The translations under genes were made by a program, and so were the position numbers. Source: Gigantopelta aegis (Eukaryota; Mollusca; Gastropoda; Neomphalida; Peltospiridae). Taken from it: a stretch of DNA of 64,000 nt. Numbering within the stretch: the first letter of the stretch is position 1; each line of letters begins with the position of its first letter. Location: contig NC_054701.1 in NCBI RefSeq assembly GCF_016097555.1, positions 66,940,533 to 67,004,532 on the forward strand, written 5' to 3'. Shown piece after piece: positions 33,194-45,352 of the stretch. The notes below the pieces were generated by a model. It had not been told where the DNA came from and searched no databases. It saw only the letters and a list, made by a program, of their open reading frames with translations.

Positions 33194-33296
33194 AATACCA
33201 ACTTTTATAATGCATGTCAACCCATAAAATGTGTAAAAGCAGTGCCCTCTATCTCCACTCCACCCCCAATAAACAATCCTGGCTATCCTAATATGT

Positions 33297-33315
33297 ATGT
33301 GTGTGTGTGTGTGTA

Positions 33316-33378
<63 letters not shown>
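33297..33378. repeat. TG then TA microsatellite
   Basis: Pure dinucleotide tract directly right of the Polinton target. 33379-33628 is non-repetitive with no supported gene. Confidence 0.95.
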
Positions 33379-33380
<2 letters not shown>

Positions 33381-34679
33381 CTAGTGAATTGTTAAAATCA
33401 CTTATTCCATGTTCCATGTTTTTTTAAATCCTCAAACTCTAGGCGTTTGGTGCTTGTGGATAGTTGTGTATCAAGTTTTAACTGTTATTTTTGTTCCCCT
33501 AAGAATTCAATATAATGCAGGCGGGAAGGTGTGTGTGTCCCGTGATCGTGACTATGTGGATCTACAAAACAAAGCTGTCTATGACAACTCGAAACGAATC
33601 CGGCAAGTGATATCTTGAAATCTGAGCTGGATTATTATCACATCTTAAGCCAGTGTCTTTCCGCAACGTTAATTTTCAATCCAGACCCCGGCAACCTGAT
33701 CTGGAAGTTGTTTAAACCATAGTTATCATATGTCCTCTCTGTGAGGTATTTCGACACTGGTCTGTAAAATGCAAAAGGAAAATTGTTACCGACAGGCATA
33801 GTGGCTGCTCCAACAAAACAGCGACAAGGTATCATTTATATGCATTTCCCCATTGACAGGAAAGTACATATCACAATCTTTAATGTACCAGTGAATGCCA
33901 TTAAGTACAATAAGACCAGGTGTAAAACATATCTAAATAGTTTAATGCATTCGTCATCAGCACTGATCTGGTGCGTGATTAAGTATAATGTTTGTCTAAT
34001 GCGCTCGTAGAATGATATACATGTACACACACACACACACATTTTATTTAAACACACTATAGCAGTAACCACTTTGTTATAATGACCAGAGATCCCTCAT
34101 CATTGGAACATCTGAAATGTTATAATTATTCCAGTTAATGTAGTAATATCTAGATATTTTAGCCCAGAAAATATGAATGTGCATACATTTTAACTACTAC
34201 AATGAACAATATTTATTATTAGTATGCATATTTATTTTATGCCATTTATATAAAGGGGGTCGCTTCTTCTAACCAATTAGTTATAATATGAACTACCATG
34301 AACAGACTCCGATTTAAAGAAAAATACTTGACCTGTATCTACTAATTCATGTTCAACTATATGTCAAATATTATATAATATCTATAAAATATACAATGAC
34401 TAGAAAAGATACAATCCTGTGATGATGTCTTTAAAATAATATAAACTAATTTCCCTCTATGCTAAGTAAATTAAAATATTTTATTGCGTATGGTCATAAA
34501 ACATTTATCATCTTTGGGCCGGCATCCGTTTTAAAATAAACAATTCCCAGGCATTTTCATTTTAAATTGCAACTTAAATTTATTTTTTATATAATATTCA
34601 AATTGTCTACAAAATATAGACATAGCTAGATCATAATTTTTAACTAAGGTTGTTGCATATGGGAGCCATGTTTAAAAAA

Positions 34680-35001
34680 AGAAAGAAAGAAAGGAATTTT
34701 ATATTTAATGACACACTCAACACAACTACAGATATGTGGTGTCAGACATGTGATTAATGACCACAAATATATTTTAGAGAGGAAACTATGGGCAACTATT
34801 TTTTTTATTAGCACCAAGGGATCTTTAATATATGCATCATCCCACGGACAGGATAGTAGGCCTACATATCATGGTCTGTAACACCAGTTGTGAAGCACTG
34901 GCTGGAACGAGAAATAGTCCAATGATTACACTAACAGGGATCGATCCTAGACTGAACCGTACACCAGGCCAGTACTTTACCACTGGGCTACGTCCTGCCC
35001 C
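34680..35001 (-). mobile_element. SINE, tail type B, minus strand (in duplication copy 1)
   Basis: Tail in inverse (aaggaattttatatttaatg), body, then head (ctttaccactgggctacgtc). Complete but worn. Confidence 0.8.
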
Positions 35002-35561
35002 TGGCAAATTAATTTAATTATATTATTTTTTTCCTCTAATACACATAGTAACTATTCAGACTAAAATAAGGGAAAAACAACTTTCCTGTTTAACTAGTTT
35101 CTCTGTCTCTGTTCAGTTAATATTGTCTTAACTGCGTGTTTCTTCTGTAGAACTAAATGAACTCTGCAATCACTTCTTATTAAACTATTTACATAACCGG
35201 CAATTATTCAGCAACTAGTTAACAACACACACATTTTACCACATTCCAGATGTCTAAGAACTAAACACTTCCAGCCCACTAAAATTCCTGTACACGCGCC
35301 TGCATTTTAAAAGTCAACAATGTATAAAGGTGACAATTTACCACAATAGACATATAAACAGTTTTTCAATGTTCTATGTTGCATACGTTTTCTCTCTATT
35401 GAACTTACAAAAATAAACCCACAAACCCACATTATACCACAGTATCGTATCCTTAAAATAAATCAAAGAAAACATTTCAAAGGTTGTGGTATGTACTATC
35501 TTGTCCAACAACGTGGATATTAAAGAGCTTAGCTGCTAACTGAAAAGGGTAACTGTTAACT

Positions 35562-35927
35562 CAGGGCTTCTAGAAAAAGGTAACTGTTAATCCAGGGCTT
35601 CTAGATTATGGTAGCCCTACTCCCATGGCTAGTGATATTCAATGTTGGGCTAGTAAATAACTACTATCACCATGCCCGATAGTAAAAAAAGTCAAAAGTT
35701 GCATTTAATTATATTTTGTAAATATGAATATCTTACTCCTTCCGCCTCTCAAATCGAAGGGTTTTAAGCTATATATCTCCTTCTTTAGGTAGCATATCAA
35801 ATTATTCCTATCATTAAAATTGTATTAACTTAACGCAGAGCTAGTGAATTTTTAATCATGGCTTGTAATTTTTCTAGATCAAGGATCCCATGGCTAGTGG
35901 ACTTTTATAACAATTCCAGAAGTCCTG
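35562..35927. mobile_element. hAT-like MITE (in duplication copy 1)
   Basis: Starts cagggcttctagaaaaagg and ends agaagtcctg, flanked by tgttaact/tgttaatt as at 20515-20853. Confidence 0.75.
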
Positions 35928-36110
35928 TGTTAATTGTCCTGCAATGAAATCCTTTTCAAAGGTATGCTTCAGGAACCAAATTAGCAATACATGTGCATTT
36001 GGTGACATACTTAAAATTAAATGGTATACCGGTATGCCGTTCTATAGTTACCGTATTAATATTGGGTGCATACCACCAAATCAAATCCCATAGATGTCAA
36101 TAGTAAACAT

Positions 36111-36480
36111 CACTAAATCAACTTGCAGAAAAAGTCAACAAGCTCATCGTGCAGTGGATCTCTTCAATGAAAAGGCAGACCAACTGGCCAAGGATGGTTC
36201 CAATGGACAACAAGACCCAAGACCATCATCATACAAAGAAATTCAAACACTCCCTAAAGAAAAATGGCAAAGCGAGCATCCAAACTTCAATGCAACAGAC
36301 CCCATCAACAACGTCAGTCGAGGGGAACAAGTTACAACCTTCAGACTGCGCACAGGACACTGCAGACTGTGGTCCCACCTTGCCAGGATTAAACTTGTCC
36401 CCTCTCCAATCTGTACCTGTGAACAAGCCACAGAAACTGTTGCACACATCCTACAATACTGCCAACAACACAGCCAACTC
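36111..36480 (+). mobile_element. LINE 3' fragment, cut at the duplication junction
   Basis: First 370 bp of the same LINE insertion as 38951-39463, preceded by its left target duplication (caatagtaaacat at 36098-36110). It stops at the tandem junction. Confidence 0.85.
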
Positions 36481-37530
36481 GGATTATTATCACATCTTAA
36501 GCCAGTGTCTTTCCGCAACGTTAATTTTCAATCCAGACCCCGGCAACCTGATCTGGAAGTTGTTTAAACCATAGTTATCATATGTCCTCTCTGTGAGGTA
36601 TTTCGACACTGGTCTGTAAAATGCAAAAGGAAAATTGTTACCGACAGGCATAGTGGCTGCTCCAACAAAACAGCGACAAGGTATCATTTATATGCATTTC
36701 CCCATTGACAGGAAAGTACATATCACAATCTTTAATGTACCAGTGAATGCCATTAAGTACAATAAGACCAGGTGTAAAACATATCTAAATAGTTTAATGC
36801 ATTCGTCATCAGCACTGATCTGGTGCGTGATTAAGTATAATGTTTGTCTAATGCGCTCGTAGAATGATATACATGTACACACACACACACACATTTTATT
36901 TAAACACACTATAGCAGTAACCACTTTGTTATAATGACCAGAGATCCCTCATCATTGGAACATCTGAAATGTTATAATTATTCCAGTTAATGTAGTAATA
37001 TCTAGATATTTTAGCCCAGAAAATATGAATGTGCATACATTTTAACTACTACAATGAACAATATTTATTATTAGTATGCATATTTATTTTATGCCATTTA
37101 TATAAAGGGGGTCGCTTCTTCTAACCAATTAGTTATAATATGAACTACCATGAACAGACTCCGATTTAAAGAAAAATACTTGACCTGTATCTACTAATTC
37201 ATGTTCAACTATATGTCAAATATTATATAATATCTATAAAATATACAATGACTAGAAAAGATACAATCCTGTGATGATGTCTTTAAAATAATATAAACTA
37301 ATTTCCCTCTATGCTAAGTAAATTAAAATATTTTATTGCGTATGGTCATAAAACATTTATCATCTTTGGGCCGGCATCCGTTTTAAAATAAACAATTCCC
37401 AGGCATTTTCATTTTAAATTGCAACTTAAATTTATTTTTTATATAATATTCAAATTGTCTACAAAATATAGACATAGCTAGATCATAATTTTTAACTAAG
37501 GTTGTTGCATATGGGAGCCATGTTTAAAAA

Positions 37531-37851
37531 AAGAAAGAAAGAAAGGAATTTTATATTTAATGACACACTCAACACAACTACAGATATGTGGTGTCAGACA
37601 TGTGATTAATGACCACAAATATATTTTAGAGAGGAAACTATGGGCAACTATTTTTTTATTAGCACCAAGGGATCTTTAATATATGCATCATCCCACGGAC
37701 AGGATAGTAGGCCTACATATCATGGTCTGTAACACCAGTTGTGAAGCACTGGCTGGAACGAGAAATAGTCCAATGATTACACTAACAGGGATCGATCCTA
37801 GACTGACCGTACACCAGGCCAGTACTTTACCACTGGGCTACGTCCTGCCCC
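37531..37851 (-). mobile_element. SINE, tail type B, minus strand (in duplication copy 2)
   Basis: Duplicate of 34680-35001, differing by two single-base length changes. Confidence 0.85.
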
Positions 37852-38410
37852 TGGCAAATTAATTTAATTATATTATTTTTTTCCTCTAATACACATAGTA
37901 ACTATTCAGACTAAAATAAGGGAAAACAACTTTCCTGTTTAACTAGTTTCTCTGTCTCTGTTCAGTTAATATTGTCTTAACTGCGTGTTTCTTCTGTAGA
38001 ACTAAATGAACTCTGCAATCACTTCTTATTAAACTATTTACATAACCGGCAATTATTCAGCAACTAGTTAACAACACACACATTTTACCACATTCCAGAT
38101 GTCTAAGAACTAAACACTTCCAGCCCACTAAAATTCCTGTACACGCGCCTGCATTTTAAAAGTCAACAATGTATAAAGGTGACAATTTACCACAATAGAC
38201 ATATAAACAGTTTTTCAATGTTCTATGTTGCATACGTTTCTCTCTATTGAACTTACAAAAATTAAACCCACAAACCCACATTATACCACAGTATCGTATC
38301 CTTAAAATAAATCAAAGAAAACATTTCAAAGGTTGTGGTATGTACTATCTTGTCCAACAACGTGGATATTAAAGAGCTTAGCTGCTAACTGAAAAGGGTA
38401 ACTGTTAACT

Positions 38411-38767
38411 CAGGGCTTCTAGAAAAAGGTAACTGTTAATCCAGGGCTTCTAGATTATGGTAGCCCTACTAGTGATATTCAATGTTGGGCTAGTAAATAA
38501 CTACTATCACCATGCCCGATAGTAAAAAAAGTCAAAAGTTGCATTTAATTATATTTTGTAAATATGAATATCTTACTCCTTCCGCCTCTCAAATCGAAGG
38601 GTTTTAAGCTATATATCTCCTTCTTTAGGTAGCATATCAAATTATTCCTATCATTAAAATTGTATTAACTTAACGCAGAGCTAGTGAATTTTTAATCATG
38701 GCTTGTAATTTTTCTAGATCAAGGATCCCATGGCTAGTGGACTTTTATAACAATTCCAGAAGTCCTG
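38411..38767. mobile_element. hAT-like MITE (in duplication copy 2)
   Basis: Duplicate of 35562-35927 carrying the 9-bp internal gap. Confidence 0.75.
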
Positions 38768-38950
38768 TGTTAATTGTCCTGCAATGAAATCCTTTTCAAA
38801 GGTATGCTTCAGGAACCAAATTAGCAATACATGTGCATTTGGTGACATACTTAAAATTAAATGGTATACCGGTATGCCGTTCTATAGTTACCGTATTAAT
38901 ATTGGGTGCATACCACCAAATCAAATCCCATAGATGTCAATAGTAAACAT

Positions 38951-39463
38951 CACTAAATCAACTTGCAGAAAAAGTCAACAAGCTCATCGTGCAGTGGATC
39001 TCTTCAATGAAAAGGCAGACCAACTGGCCAAGGATGGTTCCAATGGACAACAAGACCCAAGACCATCATCATACAAAGAAATTCAAACACTCCCTAAAGA
39101 AAAATGGCAAAGCGAGCATCCAAACTTCAATGCAACAGACCCCATCAACAACGTCAGTCGAGGGGAACAAGTTACAACCTTCAGACTGCGCACAGGACAC
39201 TGCAGACTGTGGTCCCACCTTGCCAGGATTAAACTTGTCCCCTCTCCAATCTGTACCTGTGAACAAGCCACAGAAACTGTTGCACACATCCTACAATACT
39301 GCCAACAACACAGCCAACTCGGAGATGCTCACTAGCCAACACCGAAAAACACCGAAGAAAAACTTTATGGATACCAGGAATCCCTTCGTGTCGCTGTGAG
39401 ATTCATCCTGGCAGCAAACATCTCTCTGTGATATCATTACAAGAAGGAACGAAAAGAAAAAGA
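38951..39463 (+). mobile_element. 5'-truncated LINE with the RNase H end of ORF2
   Basis: The last part of a LINE reverse-transcriptase protein. It has an RNase H tail (AVDLFNEKADQLAKDGS), a spacer, a zinc knuckle with Cys-x-Cys-x8-His-x4-Cys spacing (CTCEQATETVAHILQYC) and a C-terminal tail (EEKLYGYQESLRVAVRF). One in-frame stop falls just after the knuckle (QLGDAH). A short A-rich 3' end follows (cgaaaagaaaaaga). It is flanked by caatagtaa(a)cat target duplications (38938-38950, 39464-39475), matching the empty site at 21024-21035. RNase H plus this knuckle points to the I/Nimb-like groups; the clade is not certain. Confidence 0.85.
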
Positions 39464-39608
39464 CAATAGTAACATGTGGCTAAAACTCCTACCTGCAGCA
39501 TATCAATCGACATATACACCACGGATACAAATACTATCACCCCTCACCCTTAAAGTAAATAAAAAAAATTGGGGGTAAAGCTGTTAAGTTCAGACATAAC
39601 GGGTAGCG
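39464..39608. repeat. Remainder of the segmental duplication after the LINE
   Basis: Continues the match to 21024-21178 and stops at taacgggtagcg. 39609-39965 is AT-rich without a gene. Confidence 0.85.
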
Positions 39609-39979
39609 TCTATGACTACCCTAGTTCCACACAAGATTTCAGTACTATTTTTTTTATAGGTACCCCATACATGTTTCAAGCACAAAGGCTACTTGACACC
39701 GTAGTACTAGATGAAATTAAATTACATACATTTTTGCCCAAATGAAACTAATTGGGTTTTTTTACAACACACTCACATTTATCACCAGTGACAGGACCTT
39801 AATTAACTGCTCTATCAAAACTTGGGTGCACCTCAAACTTTGACCCAGGCGGAAGTGATAGTTTGATTGAGAAGTAAAAGTTATTTAGACCTGTGGTTTT
39901 GTTTTGTTTGTTTCATTAAGTTAGTTTCATCAGTTAACTGTTTATAATTACTTGGAAAATCAGTACCGTATATCTTGGA

Positions 39980-40306
39980 AGGAAATGTTTTATTTAACGA
40001 CACACTCAACACATTTTATTTATGGTTATATGGTGTCAGGCATATATTGAGAAAGGAAACCCACACAAATATTGAGAGAGGAAACCCTGTCGCCACTTCA
40101 TGGGCTACTTTTTTTCGATTTGCAGCAAGGGATCTTTTATATGCACCATCCCACAGACAGGATAACACACACCACAGCCTTTGACATACCAGTCGTGGTG
40201 CACTGGCTGGAGCGAGAAATAGCCCAATGGGCTCACTGACAGGGATCAATCCCAGACCGACCGTGCATCAAGCGAATGCTTTACCACTGGGCTACGTCCT
40301 GCCCCT
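39980..40306 (-). mobile_element. SINE, head 1, tail B, full length
   Basis: Complete in inverse from aggaaatgttttatttaacg to accactgggctacgtcctgc, with 14-bp target duplications differing at one base (ccgtatatcttgga 39966-39979, ccgtatatcatgga 40307-40320). Confidence 0.9.
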
Positions 40307-40807
40307 CCGTATATCATGGATGCATACAACTACCAACATTACCACACCCAAAGGTTTTCAACAGAACAGGCATCCTTAGGGGTAAACTCTTGATTATATA
40401 TAATTAAATAACCTGCTTAAAAAAAATCTTTTTTAAAGCAATTGGTTTCTAAAGAATTAACATACATGTAAGTGTCTTATATTTTATTTATTGACAAAAG
40501 TCATACAATCATATACCAAATGCCATTTCTCAGTATAGGCCAAGACAACTCAAAATATAACAAAATGCAACATTTTATTTCATATAAAGATCAAAAAAAA
40601 AAAGGAGTCGAAACAAAATATAATAATTGTAATGTTTATAACTAAATATGTGATAAAAGCGATGATTGCATTGGTCCCTAAACAATTAAGCAACTTGTGA
40701 TCTGAATGCCCAACGTAGCTGAATGGGAATGAGCAATCAAAAACCTACATACCAGTTTGGTAACATGTGCCCGTCATGGGAAGAGGTTACGATGAAGACA
40801 TATTTAC

Positions 40808-41028
40808 TCAAGTATATAATTTGTGAAATTATAAGATACTTGATAAGATATCATTATAAGATATCATTGAACACACAACAAAATTAATGCAGGGCCAGTA
40901 TATATTTTTGGCATTTTTCTCAAGTATATAATTTGTGAAATTATAACATACTTTATAAGATATCATTGAACACACAACAAAATTAATGTGGGGCCAGTAT
41001 ATATTTTGGGCATTTTTCTTTAAATATG
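40808..41028. repeat. 111-bp tandem duplication
   Basis: Two units beginning ctcaagtatataatttgtga at 40808 and 40919, each ending with gggccagtatatatttt. A related single piece lies at 22494-22550. The surrounding 40321-40807 holds no gene. Confidence 0.8.
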
Positions 41029-41036
41029 ACCCCCGA

Positions 41037-41272
41037 AAAAAAGAGCTTCTTTTAGAGAGGAAATCAGATACATTTTTCTGTTAGTAACAAAGGATGTTTT
41101 ATATGTCTCATCCCCCAGACAGGATAGCACAATACACGGCCTTTGACATACCAGTTGTGGTGCACTGGCTGGAATGAAAAATAACCCAATGGACTCACCA
41201 ACGGGGATAAATCTCACATTGACTGTGCATCAGGTGAGCACTTCACCACTGGGCTACATCCCCACCCCAACT
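41037..41272 (-). mobile_element. SINE, minus strand, tail missing
   Basis: Body and head in inverse (gacataccagttgtggtgca, ttcaccactgggctacatcc). 41273-42010 has no supported gene. Confidence 0.75.
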
Positions 41273-42012
41273 GGTATAAACAAAATGTTATTTCAGAAAC
41301 ATCATCCCCTCTGTATACACCTGGCCATCCTTTTGTCCCCATCCTATCAAAGATGTATAGATTCCAATACGCTGTTTGAACACAGACAATATATAAATGA
41401 TTAATGCTCCATCGTAACATATATACATTTAAATCACACCCTGGTCAGTTAGTTGGGACTTGAGACAAAAGCACAAAGATAAATTATATCATTCTGAGTA
41501 TTATATGGAAAGCACTGATTTAATTATGAAAATCAAAATTGGAACACATGATCTGTATTAATAAACAGTATAAAATTAACTTTCATTTAAATGCCAATAA
41601 GATTTGGGCTATTCTATAAATTATCACAAGGGGGTGGGGGTGTATGATCGGGTTGAGGTGTGAGCTACCGTACATGTATTTTGTGGGAAATATTTTTAAT
41701 GCAAGTAATAATGCCAGTTTTAATTTAAAGTAGTTATGGAGGTGATAAAACAAAAATAGTCGCCTACTTGTGTCATTTCTTCAACTCCTGCAATTGCCCA
41801 CAGCAATCAGCAGTGCATTAAAAATTGTTGCAGTGTTTTTAATTCTTCTTGGCATATTCATTTTTTTCCCCCAATTTCTTAATTGCAGGGGTTGCTCTTC
41901 CTCTCATACCATGCCCCATGTGATTTTTTCTAGGACAATCCCGAATTGTCTTTAACCAATACAACTCTATAAAATTGTGTATTCACAATGCATCATTAAC
42001 AAATATCATATA

Positions 42013-42190
42013 CAGTGAAACCTGTCAAAACCGGACCCTCTGTAAACCGTTATTCCCTCAAAATCGGACGTTTTTCGCGGCCCCCTTTTTAAATATCCAC
42101 ACAGAAGAGAACCTCTGTAAATCGGATACCTCTTAAAACCGGATTTTTGTACTTGGTTCCTAGGGTGTCCGGTTTAGAGAAGTTTCACTG
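42013..42190. mobile_element. Tigger-like MITE, 178 bp
   Basis: Ends cagtgaaacctgtcaaaacc and ggtttagagaagtttcactg with TA on both outer sides. The interior repeats the motif (t/a)aaaccgga. 42191-42820 after it has no gene. Confidence 0.85.
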
Positions 42191-42821
42191 TAATATGTTT
42201 ACAATCATCACTGGCGAGTTTACCATTAACATTACCAAAATAGGTTAAATTAAATACAATCTCAAAACAATCCATAATACTAAATTAATACAGTGAAAGC
42301 TTGTTAATATGATGCTATCACAATTTATACATTTAGATTTTTCTACAATAACAAAACAAGCAAAAAAAGAAAGGAATGATTATAATAATTTCAGCAGTTT
42401 AGATGTTTAACAAGTCATGATTGTGACATTTTGCACAGGGTATTAGAACAATCCACTGACATTGGCACTACTAAAATCAATCATGCAAGTGCTGTAAACA
42501 AATTTCAGTGTCTTTTATAAGTTAATGTTTTGGGTTGTTTTTGTTTTTTTATAAAATTCATATATGAAAATAAATGCATGACTGATTAAGACATTTAAAT
42601 TTATTTTAAACCAAGTGAGTATATGTAACAAATAAAATACTTGTGTTTGTTTGACACTATTTATTTTACAATTTGTATAAAAATATACTCAACATGCTTT
42701 TTGTAGTCATTTTGAAACAGACATGTACCTGAATTTTTTTGTAGTATCTTTTATGTAAAGCAAATTTACCATTAATAAGCAGCCATCAGTACAACTGGCC
42801 CTACTTTTTTCCATTCCTCTT

Positions 42822-43094
42822 CAGGGGCGGATCCAGGAATTTTAGCAGGGGGAGGTCCAGTCTTGAGCCTTTGAAGCCCCCCCCCCCCCCCCCCCCCGAT
42901 AGGAAATTTTCATATTTGAAGATAACTTTAGATGGATTTGAAGTATATTCCCGTTATCAAAATCCTGCTTGCTTACCCTGCCAGTACATCGCCATGCCAG
43001 TCGCGCATCAAAACCTCATAATCGAAAAATCGTTGGTCACAAGCAGGGGGGGGGGGGGGGGGGTCGACCCCCCCACCCCCCTGGATCCAAGTCT
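42822..43094. mobile_element. MITE with C/G runs near its ends
   Basis: Begins caggggcggatccaggaatt and ends with inverted ccctggatcc. Poly-C and poly-G runs sit symmetrically inside. The right terminus is worn. Confidence 0.6.
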
Positions 43095-43279
43095 GCTCTT
43101 ACAAGAGATTTGTACCATCATATAAAAACGGAAGGTTCAACATGAATATTTTACAGTGATGGACATTAGTTACAGCATATCACAATGCCAGGAAAGTGAG
43201 GAGGGCTCAAGTGAATCACATCAAATTATTAGAATCAGTTACATTTGTTCCATTTTAAGATCTACGGTGTGCACCCTAC

Positions 43280-43432
43280 CAGTGGCGTAGCGTGGGTTGC
43301 CAGCGCCCGGGGCAAGGCAAGTATTGCACCCCCTAACCAGTGGACCATTAGCACTCCCAGATTCCCTTCCACCTGTCCAGAATTTTGGGCCCAGGGCAAC
43401 TGCCCCAGTGGCCCCGCTCATGCTACGCCACA
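43280..43432. mobile_element. hAT-like MITE, 153 bp
   Basis: Ends cagtggcgtagcgtgg and ctcatgctacgccaca are inverted. The GC-rich interior contrasts with its AT-rich flanks. Confidence 0.65.
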
Positions 43433-43780
43433 CCCCTCAGATTGCACCCAAATACGAAATAACCCTTAATTCAACATACATGTATATTATAGAATGGTCA
43501 AAGATGAACAAAAATGTTATTGCTTGCTCCACTCGCAAAAATCACAGAACCCCACATTTCAAGATCTACCCTATTGGCATGATATGTCGGATAGCGAATC
43601 CACATTACTACGTCCAGAAAAACAAGCTTTCACTGCAACTGGAAAACATAATTTTGTTCAAGCAATCAACAGATACAATTAACAGTGAGTTACCAGTGTC
43701 TCTGTTGCTTAAGCCCGGCAATCTAAACCCTGCTGTATTTACAAGCTGCTGTTTGTAGTTATAAAATGTATGTTGAGAGA

Positions 43781-44167
43781 GGATAACCAGTTAATAACGT
43801 AGGATATCAGCTTTATCCTGTGACGGTAAGAATGGGAAATTCTGCAACACTTGCCGAGCAGAATTTCCCATTGGACCTGAACAGGATAAGTTAAAGTTAA
43901 AAGTTTGTTTTCTTTAACAAAACCACTGGAGCACATTGATTAATTATTGGTCGGCTATTGGATGTCAGACATTTGGTCATTCTGACATATAGTCATCGAA
44001 GGAAATCCGCTACATTTTTCCATTAGTAGCTCGGGATCTTTTATATGCACCATCCCAAAGACAAGATAGCACATACCATGGCATTTGATATACCAGTCAT
44101 GGTGCACTGATTTGAACAGGATTAAGCCGATATCCTACATCATTAACTAGTTAATATTTTTATCCTG
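43781..44167. mobile_element. Fold-back element interrupted by a SINE
   Basis: Arms ggataaccagttaataacg.. taggatatcagc and the inverted gatatcctacatcattaact..ttatcc lie either side of a SINE (43891-44113) that carries its own target duplication. Confidence 0.65.
43891..44113 (-). mobile_element. SINE, tail type A, inserted in a fold-back element
   Basis: Tail and body in inverse, with the head missing. Flanked by gaacaggataag (43879-43890) and gaacaggattaag (44114-44126). Confidence 0.8.
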
Positions 44168-44550
44168 CTATTCATCAAACATTATTGAGAAAAACAATTA
44201 CTTCACCTACAGTGTACGATGACCTAGAGGTCAAATGCATAATTTTGTGATTGTATCTATGCATGTGACATCACATGCATGATATCAAAAGTCATAATCT
44301 GCTAATATACGTTTATGACTTTGCTTTAATTGGTCATAATTGGCCAATAGAAACAGTGGTTGCAGGATAAACAAAATTTTTTAAGCTTACAAGGTACATT
44401 AATGTATGTATGTATGTATAACAACATGTTCCAATCAGTATCATGACAACTATATTTATCATGACTCAATAACACATATCTAATAATTCTACATCAGATA
44501 TTGAAATACCTTAAGCACAGTGTCTTGTAACCCACGTACATGTTACCACA

Positions 44551-44714
44551 AAATACAGGCCTGGCTAGGGATTTTCAAAGCTATCTTTGCGCTACGAAAT
44601 TCTAAAACCATCGTAGGCTATGACATCACTACAGCACATGCCATAGTGACGTAATAGCCTACGATGGTTTTACAATATCGTAGAGCTAAGATAGCTTCGA
44701 AAATACAGGCCTGG
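44551..44714. repeat. Long inverted repeat bounded by 14-bp direct repeats
   Basis: Arms of about 60 bp (ctatctttgcgctacgaaat, accatcgtaggctatgacat and their inverses) around a 13-bp loop. aaatacaggcctgg stands at both edges (44551-44564, 44701-44714). 44168-44550 has no gene. Confidence 0.8.
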
Positions 44715-45051
44715 TAACTTACAGGTCACGACAAATTTATATGACCATTATTAGAAAATCACTCCTTATATTTGAACACACAATGTGTCAACGTTTAGGT
44801 TTTGTAGGCAATCATGTCCAGTTCTCAACTTTTTTAGCACATGGTAACCTCCTGCCAACACACAAAACTACTGTCTATTTATTACGATGCCTCTAAGTGT
44901 TATCACATTAGTAACCTGATAATTATAGGCCTATGTATCATGCAGCTCACTCTATCAGTGATCCTTTAGCACCAATCTAATAATTCTACATCTTATCACA
45001 TTAACGTAGTAACCTACGAACCTCATATCAACACTGTTGAATGTTAACAGG

Positions 45052-45352
45052 CCCAATGCTTATAAAATCTAAGCTTTAATAAAGTTTAAAAAGTTAGTTT
45101 GTTTTGTTTAATGATGCCACTAGAGCACATTAATTCATTAATCATCGGCTTTTGGATGTCAAATATTTTGTAATTATTACATAAAGTTTGTTTTGTTTAA
45201 TGATACCATTAGAGCAAATGATTTATTAATCATTGGCTTTTGGATGTCAAACATTTGGTAATATGACTTGAGTCTGAACATTAAATTGAAGTCTGAAGAC
45301 TGCTATTAATATGACTTAAGTCTGAACATTAAATTCTTATAAGCATGGACCA
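45052..45352. repeat. Palindromic element with SINE tails inside
   Basis: ggcccaatgcttataaaatc at the left and attcttataagcatggacca at the right are inverted relatives of 21554-21639. Two minus-strand SINE tails (45093-45165, 45181-45262) separate them. Confidence 0.6.

Larger units (their letters stand above)
22934..33291. mobile_element. MITE interrupted by the Polinton
   Basis: cgtatccgggtagccaggga just left of the Polinton and the inverted caatcctggctatcctaata to its right look like the two ends of a small element. The Polinton landed inside it. The ends are only moderately similar. Confidence 0.4.
33629..36480. repeat. Recent 2.85 kb tandem duplication, copy 1
   Basis: 2852 bp, repeated head to tail at 36481-39320 with only about six small length differences (net 12 bp) and almost no substitutions noticed. 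The junctions share gg. It contains a minus-strand SINE, an hAT-like MITE and the first 370 bp of a LINE fragment. Identical short open frames in both copies are not supported as genes. Confidence 0.95.
36481..39320. repeat. Recent 2.85 kb tandem duplication, copy 2
   Basis: 2840 bp. It differs from copy 1 by a 9-bp gap in ctactcccatggctagtgat and five single-base length changes, mostly in homopolymers. The LINE fragment continues past its end at 39321. Confidence 0.95.

Noticed and set aside
33638-33835. Identical 65-codon minus frames at 33638 and 36490, and 75-codon plus frames at 33783 and 36635
   Set aside because: Their identity comes from the recent tandem duplication, not selection. 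No domain, and composition is like the surrounding DNA.
36094-36567. 157-codon plus frame as a gene running past 36480
   Set aside because: Residues after 36480 come from sequence across the tandem junction. Only the LINE part (to 36480) is meaningful.
41770-41955. 61-codon hydrophobic frame as a small membrane protein
   Set aside because: T-rich sequence alone gives the hydrophobicity. There is no conserved context, and the start sits in ordinary AT-rich DNA.
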